From assembly GCA_003564055.1 (NCBI GenBank), contig PWSG01000255.1, positions 1 to 5,893 of the forward strand: a stretch of DNA of 5,893 nt. Reading direction: 5' to 3'. A model generated the notes under the pieces. That model had not been told where the DNA came from. It saw only the letters and a list, made by a program, of their open reading frames with translations, and did not search any database. The DNA is from Syntrophomonadaceae bacterium (GTDB taxonomy: Bacteria > Bacillota > Dethiobacteria > DTU022). The translations under genes were made by a program, and so were the position numbers. Position 1 is the first letter of the stretch, and each line of letters begins with the position of its first letter. Below, piece after piece: positions 1 to 5,893 of the stretch.

Positions 1-651
1 TCAAAAGAGGGAGGAGGAAGGGCGCTTGAAATGGGCGATTCCCTCCTTGAGCGCGGTATTAGCCCCCTCTTATTTGATTTTGCCGGGTGCGGTGAAAGTG
101 ATGGAAAATGGCATGATATTTCTTTAACAGCACAAACAGAGGATCTGTCCGCTGTTGTAGAATGGTGCCGCTGTCGGGGTTACTCAAGATTAATTCTTAA
201 TGGTAGAAGCTTTGGTGGAAGTACTGTTATAAACTATGCTGCCTGTGATAAAAATATAGGCGCGGTTTGTACCTGGGCAGCGCCTGCCAGGTTAAATTAC
301 CTTTTTGAAAAATTAGCCGGAGGAAAAATTACAGGATCAAAAGAAGATCTTGTTCCTATTTCCGGTGAAGAAGGAACAGTTTACCTGAAAAAAAATTTCT
401 TTTTCGATTTAAAAAAGCATAACCTGCTTAAAAGAATATCCTTCCTTCAGTCATGCAGACTTTTGATTATTCACGGCAGCGATGATCAATCCGTGCCCGT
501 GGAAGACGCCCGCTTGCTTTACCAGGCAGCTGCAACCCCAAAAGTATTAAAGATTATTGAAGGTGCAGACCATCGCTTCTCCAAACACACTGGTCAGGTT
601 TGGGAAACATTTTTTGAATGGTTAAACACTGAAGCGGGAGGTTTCCAGTGA
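1..651 (+). CDS. alpha/beta hydrolase (serine aminopeptidase S33-like), 5'-truncated by the window edge
   Basis: The frame is open from base 1. The ten codons before the first ATG (base 31) read SKEGGGRALE, which resembles the HGF-x-GSK-E segment after the first strand of this hydrolase class, so ATG31 is an internal Met and the true start lies upstream. Of 216 visible residues, the fold markers are LLFDFAGCGESDG (strand and loop), the nucleophile elbow GRSFGG with Ser at bases 208-210, HGSDDQSVP with the likely catalytic Asp at 484-486, and GADHRFS with the catalytic His at 571-573. The full Ser-Asp-His triad is therefore present, and a helical cap probably lies between about bases 300 and 430. 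No signal peptide or membrane segment is visible, but the N-terminus is missing. Such proteins are cytoplasmic esterases, lipases or peptidases; the substrate cannot be predicted. The stop overlaps the miaB start, so the two are probably co-transcribed. The fold is confident, the specific function is not. Confidence 0.88.
   Translation, partial: SKEGGGRALEMGDSLLERGISPLLFDFAGCGESDGKWHDISLTAQTEDLSAVVEWCRCRGYSRLILNGRSFGGSTVINYAACDKNIGAVCTWAAPARLNYLFEKLAGGKITGSKEDLVPISGEEGTVYLKKNFFFDLKKHNLLKRISFLQSCRLLIIHGSDDQSVPVEDARLLYQAAATPKVLKIIEGADHRFSKHTGQVWETFFEWLNTEAGGFQ
636..641 (+). promoter_or_regulatory. ribosome binding site of miaB
   Basis: GGGAGG lies inside the last codons of the hydrolase gene, six bases before the GTG at 648. 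It supports the GTG start and the GTGA overlap with the hydrolase stop, an arrangement that usually gives translational coupling. Confidence 0.75.
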
Positions 652-1964
652 ATAAGAATTATCATATTGTCACCCTCGGCTGCCAGATGAATGATCACGA
701 TTCTGAAGCAATAGCCGCTATTCTGGAAAAAATGGGATACCTGCCTGTGACAGAGCCTGAAGAAGCAGACATCATAATCATCAATACATGTGCTGTAAGA
801 AAAAAGCCTGAAGATAAAGTTGCATCTCTACTGGGCAAATATGCCGCTTTAAAAGAATACAACCAGAATCTATTCGTTGCAGTCGGAGGATGCATGCCGC
901 AGCAGGAAGAGAGCGCAATTTACCTAAAAAATCGCTTTCATCATGTTAACCTTATTTTTGGTACCCACGCTCTGCCGCGCCTGCCTGAACTAATACACAC
1001 AGCAAAAGAAAAAAATGAAACCGTTATTGATATCAAGGAAGACTATGCTGAGCGCGATAGTCTTTCTGTTATCCGTAAAAGTACGTTTAAAGCATGGCTG
1101 CCAATAATTTATGGTTGTAACAATTACTGTTCTTACTGTGTTGTTCCTTACGTCAGGGGACGCGAAAGAAGCAGGCCCATGGAAGTTATTTTAGCGGAAG
1201 CAGAGAAATTAGCCGCCGAAGGTTATCTTGAAATCACCCTGCTTGGTCAGAATGTTAACTCTTACGGCCAGGATTTGCAAAACCAGAAAACCTTTGCCGA
1301 CTTGCTATTTGCGCTCAATTACATTGAGGGTATAGAGAGAATACGCTTCATGACCTCGCACCCCAAGGATTTATCACAAAAATTAATCGCTGTTGTTCAA
1401 GAAGGTAAAAAAGTATGCGAACATTTTCATCTGCCTGTCCAGTCGGGAAGCAATCGAATACTGGAAAAAATGAATCGCCGCTATACGCGCGAACAGTACC
1501 TTGACCTGGTAAAAAATATCAAGGAAACAATTCCCGGTGTGGCAATCACTTCCGATATTATTGTTGGTTTTCCGGGTGAAGAGGAGGAAGATTTTCAAGC
1601 TACTTTAGACCTGCTTGAAAGAGCTTATTTTGATAATGTTTTTTCTTTTAAATATTCAGGACGTAAAAATACAGCTGCAGCAGGATTTAAAGATTTTACA
1701 ACCAATAAAGTAAAAGAACAAAGACTTGAACGTGTAAATAAAATCCAGCAGGTGATCAGTAAAGACCTTAATAAACTTTTATTTGGTCAGGCTGTGGAGA
1801 TTATGGTGGAAGGACCGAGTAAAAATAATCGAGAAATACTTACAGGACGAACCAGGACCAATAAACTGGTTCACTTTAAAAGCCATAAAGACCTGACTGG
1901 CAAGCTCATAATGGTAAAAATAACTGAGGCACGCACCTGGAATCTTTTTGGAGAACTGGTTTAA
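648..1964 (+). CDS. miaB: tRNA-2-methylthio-N6-dimethylallyladenosine synthase MiaB
   Basis: A cytoplasmic radical-SAM enzyme that converts i6A37 to ms2i6A37 in tRNAs reading UNN codons, using two [4Fe-4S] clusters. The 438 residues match the usual family length. The N-terminal methylthiotransferase domain (about 1-125) carries the auxiliary-cluster cysteines C12 (TLGCQMND), C48 (NTCAVR) and C82 (GGCMPQ). The radical-SAM domain (about 145-370) has CNNYCSYC with C157, C161 and C164, followed by VPYVRGRERSR, then HLPVQSGSNRILEKMNRRY and SDIIVGFPGE. A TRAM RNA-binding domain fills about 377-438. VPYVRGRERSR and the CNNYC spacing favour MiaB over the relatives RimO and MtaB. The GTG start has a good ribosome binding site; the next ATG (base 687) would remove C12. 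It overlaps the upstream hydrolase by four bases and is followed by mutS after 133 bases. MiaB needs i6A made by MiaA, whose gene often lies just after mutL in Clostridia, but that region is outside this window. Confidence 0.97.
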   Translation: MNKNYHIVTLGCQMNDHDSEAIAAILEKMGYLPVTEPEEADIIIINTCAVRKKPEDKVASLLGKYAALKEYNQNLFVAVGGCMPQQEESAIYLKNRFHHVNLIFGTHALPRLPELIHTAKEKNETVIDIKEDYAERDSLSVIRKSTFKAWLPIIYGCNNYCSYCVVPYVRGRERSRPMEVILAEAEKLAAEGYLEITLLGQNVNSYGQDLQNQKTFADLLFALNYIEGIERIRFMTSHPKDLSQKLIAVVQEGKKVCEHFHLPVQSGSNRILEKMNRRYTREQYLDLVKNIKETIPGVAITSDIIVGFPGEEEEDFQATLDLLERAYFDNVFSFKYSGRKNTAAAGFKDFTTNKVKEQRLERVNKIQQVISKDLNKLLFGQAVEIMVEGPSKNNREILTGRTRTNKLVHFKSHKDLTGKLIMVKITEARTWNLFGELV

Positions 1965-1977
1965 ATAGTGCCTTTTT
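1927..1977 (+). terminator. weak terminator-like structure at the end of miaB (doubtful)
   Basis: AGGCAC (1927-1932, inside miaB) can pair with GTGCCT (1968-1973, just after the stop), and the second arm runs straight into a T5 tract (1973-1977). The stem is only 6 bp and the loop is 35 bases, much longer than in efficient intrinsic terminators. It may be chance, or give partial attenuation before mutS. There is no better terminator candidate in the miaB-mutS gap. Confidence 0.18.
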
Positions 1978-1995
1978 ATCTTGAACAATAATTAT

Positions 1996-2029
1996 TTGAC
2001 TTTGCTTAAGAATTCAAAAAAGATATGAC
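1996..2029 (+). promoter_or_regulatory. candidate sigma-A-type promoter for mutS-mutL (weak)
   Basis: TTGACT at 1996-2001 matches the -35 consensus in five of six positions. An AT-only perfect palindrome, AATAATTATT (1987-1996), sits immediately upstream and could act like an UP element. The -10 element is poor: AAAGAT at 2019-2024 (17-base spacer, three of six), or TATGAC at 2024-2029 (four of six) if paired with TTGCTT at 2002-2007 over a 16-base spacer. Either would give a leader of roughly 60 bases before the mutS TTG. The position in the only real gap between these genes makes an internal promoter plausible; the sequence match alone does not establish it. Confidence 0.27.
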
Positions 2030-2062
2030 TTAAAAACTAAGGCGCCGCGCTTCTAAGCAAAG
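2000..2062. repeat. imperfect inverted repeat in the miaB-mutS spacer
   Basis: CTTTGCTTAAGAA (2000-2012) is complementary to TTCTAAGCAAAG (2051-2062): nine continuous pairs, one bulged A (2009), then three more pairs. The 38-base interior holds a small CTTA/TAAG hairpin (2029-2041) and a GC-rich block with GGCGCC (2041-2046), which stands out in the AT-rich spacer. No T tract follows the second arm, so it is not an intrinsic terminator. The repeat is directly visible. Its role is unknown: a leader RNA structure in read-through transcripts, a protein-binding site, or chance. Confidence 0.55.
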
Positions 2063-2083
2063 ACTAATTCACTTCAAACCATT

Positions 2084-2089
2084 AAGGAG
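2084..2089 (+). promoter_or_regulatory. ribosome binding site that fixes the TTG start of mutS
   Basis: AAGGAG lies eight bases before the TTG at 2098. The nearest in-frame ATG (2116) would be 26 bases from this site and has no ribosome binding site of its own, so the TTG is the likely start. Confidence 0.8.
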
Positions 2090-2097
2090 ATACGATT

Positions 2098-4722
2098 TTG
2101 AGCAAAACCAGTCCAATGATGGAACAATATAAAGCAGTTAAGGCCAAACATCCTGATAAACTGCTCATGTTCCAGGTAGGCGATTTTTACGAGCTCTTTT
2201 ATGAAGACGCTGAACTGGCTGCAAAAGAAATGGAAATCGCTCTTACATCAAGAGACAGCGGCAGCGATAATCCGATTCCACTGGCCGGAGTACCTGTCCA
2301 TTCCCTAGAAACCTACCTGAACAGGCTTCTTAGCAAAGGCTATAAGGTTGTAATATGCGACCAAACTGAAATTGCCTCGCAGGCTAAGGGATTGGTCCGT
2401 CGCGAGATTACGAGGATTATGACCCCGGGGACAATAACCGACCAGGAGATGCTTGAAGAAAGCCGCAATAACTACCTGGCTGTAGTAATTGGCCGAAACT
2501 TAAGCTGCTACGGTCTTGCCACAATTGATGTGTCAACCGGTGATTTTCAGATAACTGAAAATAGCGGAGAAGGAGCATGGGAGATAATTGCCGATCAACT
2601 TAGGCGTTTGCAGCCTTCAGAAATTCTATGCAGTTCAAAGGAAATTGAAAAGCTGTGCCTAAACCAGGTTAAGGTTAATAACCGCGGCCTTATTGAGACG
2701 CTATCTTATATTCCGGATCATAACGAATCGAAAAAACTTATTGCAGAGATGTGGGATGAAAAAACATGGCAGGATCTGAACCTTGATCATTATACCCTTG
2801 CTGCCGCATGCGCTGCTGCAGGGCTAACTTATTTACAACTTCTCCAGCAGCTGCCTCCAAGCGGCAAACATTTTCATAAATTAGAGCTTTTTTTTAGTCA
2901 GCAAAACATGGCTATTGACAGCATTACAAGCCGCAACCTCGAGTTAACCCAGTCTATCCGGGAAGGCAGTAAAAGGGGCAGCCTTTTAGGGCTTATTGAT
3001 CGCTGCATGACCGGAATGGGCAAAAGGCTTCTTCGTCGCTGGCTCGAACAGCCACTTCTCGATCAAGTTATAATTGATAAGCGTTTAAATGCTGTTGACG
3101 AGCTTTTGCAAAAACCTCTGCAGCGCAATAAACTGCGCAGGATACTACAGGATGTTTTCGACCTGGAACGTTTTTGCAGCAGGATATCTTACCAGCGCAT
3201 TAATGCCCGTGACCTGGTTGCATTGAAGAACACCCTGGCACAGCTTAGTCCCGCTAAAAATCTGCTAAATGATTTTGAAACAATTCTCATTAAAGAGATC
3301 AATACTAAAATACCTTCTTTTAGTACTTTAATCGAATTGATAGACAACGCTCTCGTTGAAGAACCGCCGCTTTCGTTAAAAGAGGGCGGTCTATTTAAAA
3401 AAGGCTACAATGATGAAGTTGATAAACTTAAAACCATTTCCAGTGAAGGCAGCACTATGCTGCTTGATTTTGAAAAAAACGAACGCCTGCGAACGGGGAT
3501 CAAATCACTGCGTGTTGGCTACAACCGCAATTTTGGTTATTATATTGAAGTTACAAGGTCTAACCTTGAGCTTGTTCCACCTGAATACCACCGCAAACAA
3601 ACCCTGGTAAATGCTGAGCGCTTTACAAGCGAAGAATTAAACCATTTGGAAGAAAAAATCATCGGTGCCCGTGATAAACTTGCAGTCCTGGAATATAACC
3701 TTTTTGAAGAGCTGCGCAGCGCCGTTGGCAGCTACACAGATACTTTGCTAACCGCTTCTCATGAATTAGCACGTATTGACTGCTTGCAGTGCCTGGCTGA
3801 AACTGCAGATGTTAATAAGTACTGCCGGCCATATTTTTCGAAAAAAAAGAAAATGATAATTAAACAGGCCCGACACCCGGTTGTCGAGCTGCTGGCTTTC
3901 GAAAGGTTTGTTCCAAACGATATTATTATCAACCGCGACGATTATCTACTCGTCATAACCGGACCAAACATGGCCGGCAAAAGCACCTACATTCGCAGTG
4001 CAGCCCTGATTGCCATAATGGCGCAAATGGGCAGTTTTGTGCCTGCCGAAAAAGCAGAAGTGCCTGTTTTAGATCGTGTTTTTGCCCGAGTAGGGGCCAG
4101 TGATGATTTGAGCAGGGGACACAGTACATTTATGATCGAAATGCAGGAAACAGCCGATATTCTAAAAGAATCAACCCCTGACAGCCTGATCATTCTTGAT
4201 GAAATAGGTCGTGGCACCAGTACATATGACGGTATGAGCATTGCCCGTTCAGTTTTGGAATATATCAGCCGTAAGATAAAGGCAAAGACTTTATTTTCAA
4301 CCCATTACCACGAACTCACCAACCTGGAAGGTGAACTTCCGGGTATTAAAAACTATACAATGGCTGTTAAAGAAAAAGGTAAAGAGGTCATATTTTTGCG
4401 CCAGGTAGTACCGGGTCGTGCTGATAAGAGTTACGGTATTAATGTAGCGCGCCTGGCAGGTGTGCCACTTGAAGTCCTGGTCAGGGCCGAAGCAATCCTG
4501 GCTGAGCTTGAATTGGCTGCTTCAACAGCCGCTGAACATCAATTAACACTTCTGCCGATGGTTACCGGACCGAACACCGACCACGAAGCAGAAATGGAAG
4601 TCGTAGAACAGCTAAAAGAGCTTGATTTGAATAGAATAACTCCGCTGGATGCGATACAGAAACTTTTTGAGCTGCAAAAACATCTTCTTGAAATTGAAAA
4701 GTCTGCTAAATCAGAGGAGTAA
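2098..4722 (+). CDS. mutS: DNA mismatch repair protein MutS
   Basis: A dimeric ATPase that binds mismatches and short insertion-deletion loops and recruits MutL. The 874 residues are normal for bacterial MutS1 and exclude the shorter MutS2. Mismatch-binding domain I (about 1-115) has GDFYELF with the Phe-x-Glu reader at F30 and E32. Connector domain II follows (about 120-245), then the core/lever domain with the clamp domain inserted near 400-520; GYYIEVT is at 480-486. The ATPase domain begins near RHPVVE (592) and carries Walker A GPNMAGKST (622-630), STFMIEM ending at M682, Walker B LIILDE (697-702), GRGTSTYDG (704-712) and FSTHYHEL with switch H736. QLTLL (815-819) resembles a beta-clamp-binding motif, and the C-terminus keeps the LDLNRITPLDAI-type tail segment. 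The start is TTG with AAGGAG eight bases upstream. The reading frame is intact, although it contains T8 (2888-2895) and A8 (3841-3848) runs. mutL begins three bases after the stop. Confidence 0.98.
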   Translation: MSKTSPMMEQYKAVKAKHPDKLLMFQVGDFYELFYEDAELAAKEMEIALTSRDSGSDNPIPLAGVPVHSLETYLNRLLSKGYKVVICDQTEIASQAKGLVRREITRIMTPGTITDQEMLEESRNNYLAVVIGRNLSCYGLATIDVSTGDFQITENSGEGAWEIIADQLRRLQPSEILCSSKEIEKLCLNQVKVNNRGLIETLSYIPDHNESKKLIAEMWDEKTWQDLNLDHYTLAAACAAAGLTYLQLLQQLPPSGKHFHKLELFFSQQNMAIDSITSRNLELTQSIREGSKRGSLLGLIDRCMTGMGKRLLRRWLEQPLLDQVIIDKRLNAVDELLQKPLQRNKLRRILQDVFDLERFCSRISYQRINARDLVALKNTLAQLSPAKNLLNDFETILIKEINTKIPSFSTLIELIDNALVEEPPLSLKEGGLFKKGYNDEVDKLKTISSEGSTMLLDFEKNERLRTGIKSLRVGYNRNFGYYIEVTRSNLELVPPEYHRKQTLVNAERFTSEELNHLEEKIIGARDKLAVLEYNLFEELRSAVGSYTDTLLTASHELARIDCLQCLAETADVNKYCRPYFSKKKKMIIKQARHPVVELLAFERFVPNDIIINRDDYLLVITGPNMAGKSTYIRSAALIAIMAQMGSFVPAEKAEVPVLDRVFARVGASDDLSRGHSTFMIEMQETADILKESTPDSLIILDEIGRGTSTYDGMSIARSVLEYISRKIKAKTLFSTHYHELTNLEGELPGIKNYTMAVKEKGKEVIFLRQVVPGRADKSYGINVARLAGVPLEVLVRAEAILAELELAASTAAEHQLTLLPMVTGPNTDHEAEMEVVEQLKELDLNRITPLDAIQKLFELQKHLLEIEKSAKSEE
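4713..4719 (+). promoter_or_regulatory. ribosome binding site of mutL
   Basis: AGAGGAG within the last codons of mutS ends six bases before the mutL ATG at 4726. Its position inside mutS and the 3-base gap between the genes suggest that ribosomes finishing mutS help start mutL. Confidence 0.8.
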
Positions 4723-4725
4723 GCC

Positions 4726-5893
4726 ATGATAAAAATACTTGAAAAAAGTACAGCTGAGCAGATTGCAGCAGGTGAAGTAATCGAGAATCCTTCATCTGTA
4801 GTCAAAGAACTTGTTGAAAATTCACTTGATGCCGGAGCCGATAATATTGAAGTGGAATTAGAAAATGGCGGTAAAAGCCTGCTGATTGTGACGGATAACG
4901 GCCATGGCATAGCTGTGTCTGAATTACCCCTGGCCTTCAGACGATTTGCAACCAGTAAACTTAATACTTTAGAAGATCTTGACCGCTTATCAAGCCTGGG
5001 TTTCAGGGGAGAAGCTCTGCCAAGTATAGCAGCAGTTGCAAAGGTAAAGATGACAACCAGGACGCCGGGAGCTCTTTCAGGAGCTGTAATTAAGGTTGAG
5101 GGTGGGGAGGTCATTGAACAGGAAGAAGCAGGAGCTCCTCCTGGCACAAGGGTAGAAGTTAAAAACTTATTTTATAATACTCCCGGCCGTTTAAAATTTT
5201 TACGAGCTGACTCCGTCGAATCTACCAGAATTAGCTTCCTGCTCTCAGAAATGTCACTTGCTCACCCCGAAACAAGCTTTACACTGAAAAGCGGGAAGAG
5301 ACGCCTCTTTAGCTCGACAGGTGATGGAGTTCTGCTTCATGCGATAGGCTCTCTATACGGAAATGAGGCTGCAGAAGCGATGTTGGAGATAAGCCGCAGT
5401 GATCCTGATAGCGGCTGCAGCCTGCACGGATATACTTCTCTCCCTCACCTGACACGGTCATCACGCCGCTGGATTACGCTTGTAATAAATGGGCGTTTGG
5501 TAAAAAGCCCTCTTATGATAAGTGCGCTTGAAAGGGCATACAGCGATCTCCTACCGGGTCGGCGCCATCCCCTTGCTGTTTTATTTATTAGCCTGCCACC
5601 AAATATTATTGATGTTAACGTCCATCCAGCTAAAACAGAGGTTCGCTTTCAAAAACCTGAAACAATTAAGAGTCTTATCTACAGCGCAGTTAAAGCGGCT
5701 TTAAGAGACAATCATAAACTGCCCGAGTGGCCTCAAAATAGTTTCCGGGATACAAGCACTTACTACCAAGGCGGTATTTATCAACCAAAGTTAAAAGGAA
5801 ATGTAATATCAGAACAACCTGACCACTTAGAACAATATGAAGCTAAAACTCAATTCCTGCGAAATATTCCTTTAAAGCTTCAGGGAGAAGGGA
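4726..5893 (+). CDS. mutL: DNA mismatch repair protein MutL, 3'-truncated by the window edge
   Basis: A GHKL-family ATPase that links MutS mismatch recognition to strand incision and excision. The frame stays open to the last base, giving 389 codons. ATPase motifs appear in order: IAAGEVIENPSSVVKELVEN (13-32; likely catalytic E28, metal-binding N32), DNGHGI (57-62), RFATSK (73-78), GFRGEAL (92-98), GTRVEV and YNTPGRLKFL (150-159). The second half of the N-terminal region ends with DVNVHPAKTEVRF, where K303 matches the conserved ATP-contacting lysine. From about residue 335 the sequence becomes polar and low in conservation, as expected for the linker before the C-terminal dimerisation domain. 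That domain, with any DQHAxxE-type endonuclease site, lies beyond the window, so nuclease activity cannot be judged here. The ATG start fits the family N-terminus and has AGAGGAG six bases upstream. RFATSK in place of RHATSK and NTPGR in place of NTPAR are mild departures from the usual motifs. It follows mutS by three bases and is presumably in the same transcript. Confidence 0.97.
   Translation, partial: MIKILEKSTAEQIAAGEVIENPSSVVKELVENSLDAGADNIEVELENGGKSLLIVTDNGHGIAVSELPLAFRRFATSKLNTLEDLDRLSSLGFRGEALPSIAAVAKVKMTTRTPGALSGAVIKVEGGEVIEQEEAGAPPGTRVEVKNLFYNTPGRLKFLRADSVESTRISFLLSEMSLAHPETSFTLKSGKRRLFSSTGDGVLLHAIGSLYGNEAAEAMLEISRSDPDSGCSLHGYTSLPHLTRSSRRWITLVINGRLVKSPLMISALERAYSDLLPGRRHPLAVLFISLPPNIIDVNVHPAKTEVRFQKPETIKSLIYSAVKAALRDNHKLPEWPQNSFRDTSTYYQGGIYQPKLKGNVISEQPDHLEQYEAKTQFLRNIPLKLQGEG

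Noticed and set aside
31..33. ATG as the start of the hydrolase gene
   Set aside because: The frame is open to base 1 with hydrolase-like residues before this ATG, no ribosome binding site at a suitable distance is required to explain it, and a start here would remove the first strand and oxyanion region of the fold.
695..1988. Short antisense open frames within miaB (695-895, 1383-1598, 1779-1988)
   Set aside because: Each lies opposite conserved miaB coding sequence and shows no domain; the last covers only part of the spacer after miaB.
2000..2062. Intrinsic terminator formed by the intergenic inverted repeat
   Set aside because: The second arm is followed by AGACTAATTC, not a T tract, and the interior loop is long.
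1965..2097. LexA/SOS operator before mutS
   Set aside because: I looked for the Gram-positive CGAAC-N4-GTTCG type site. Only an isolated GAAC (1983-1986) occurs, without the matching half-site.
3410..4241. Short frames inside mutS (3410-3610 on +, 3987-4241 on -)
   Set aside because: They lie in alternative frames of highly conserved MutS sequence, including the Walker A and Walker B region, and have no features of their own.
4539..5147. Antisense open frame of about 200 codons across the mutS-mutL junction
   Set aside because: It is opposite two clearly conserved genes, its translation is Ser/Pro/Ala-rich low-complexity sequence typical of an antisense shadow, and it shows no recognisable domain.
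5522..5704. A 60-codon + strand frame inside mutL
   Set aside because: It is out of frame within the conserved MutL region containing DVNVHPAKTEVRF and has no ribosome binding site evident.
1..5893. Mobile element, CRISPR array, tRNA or defence system
   Set aside because: All but 133 bases are occupied by four intact-frame genes; there are no clustered direct repeats, transposase or integrase motifs, or tRNA-like folds in the remaining sequence.

Overview
The window reads as an ordinary chromosomal housekeeping segment from a Firmicute, most likely of the Clostridia type. The grounds are the gene order miaB-mutS-mutL, which is common in that group, strong AGGAGG-type ribosome binding sites, GTG and TTG start codons, moderately AT-rich sequence, and many AAA-Lys codons. 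No ribosomal RNA or other taxonomic marker is present, so the genus cannot be named.

Layout, all on the + strand: (1) 1-651, the 3' part of an alpha/beta hydrolase gene whose start lies before the window. (2) 648-1964, miaB, the tRNA ms2i6A37 methylthiotransferase, joined to the hydrolase by a 4-base GTGA overlap. (3) 1965-2097, a 133-base spacer, the only real intergenic region. It holds an imperfect 12-bp inverted repeat, an AT-only palindrome and a weak promoter candidate. (4) 2098-4722, mutS, complete, starting with TTG. (5) 4726-5893, mutL, starting three bases after the mutS stop and running off the right edge within the linker after the N-terminal ATPase region.

MutS recognises mismatches and small loops and recruits MutL, so the mutS-mutL pair is the core of methyl-independent mismatch repair. 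Their 3-base spacing predicts co-transcription and coupled production. MiaB modifies A37 of tRNAs reading UNN codons and so affects decoding fidelity. The hydrolase has no evident link to either job; the overlap with miaB suggests only co-transcription and translational coupling.

I found no mobile element, CRISPR array, RNA gene or new defence-like system. The points worth a second look are the intergenic inverted repeat, two 8-base homopolymer runs in mutS (one forming an in-register A-AAA-AAG heptamer just before the ATPase domain), a probable clamp-binding motif in MutS, and small motif variants in MutS and MutL. All are modest in interest.
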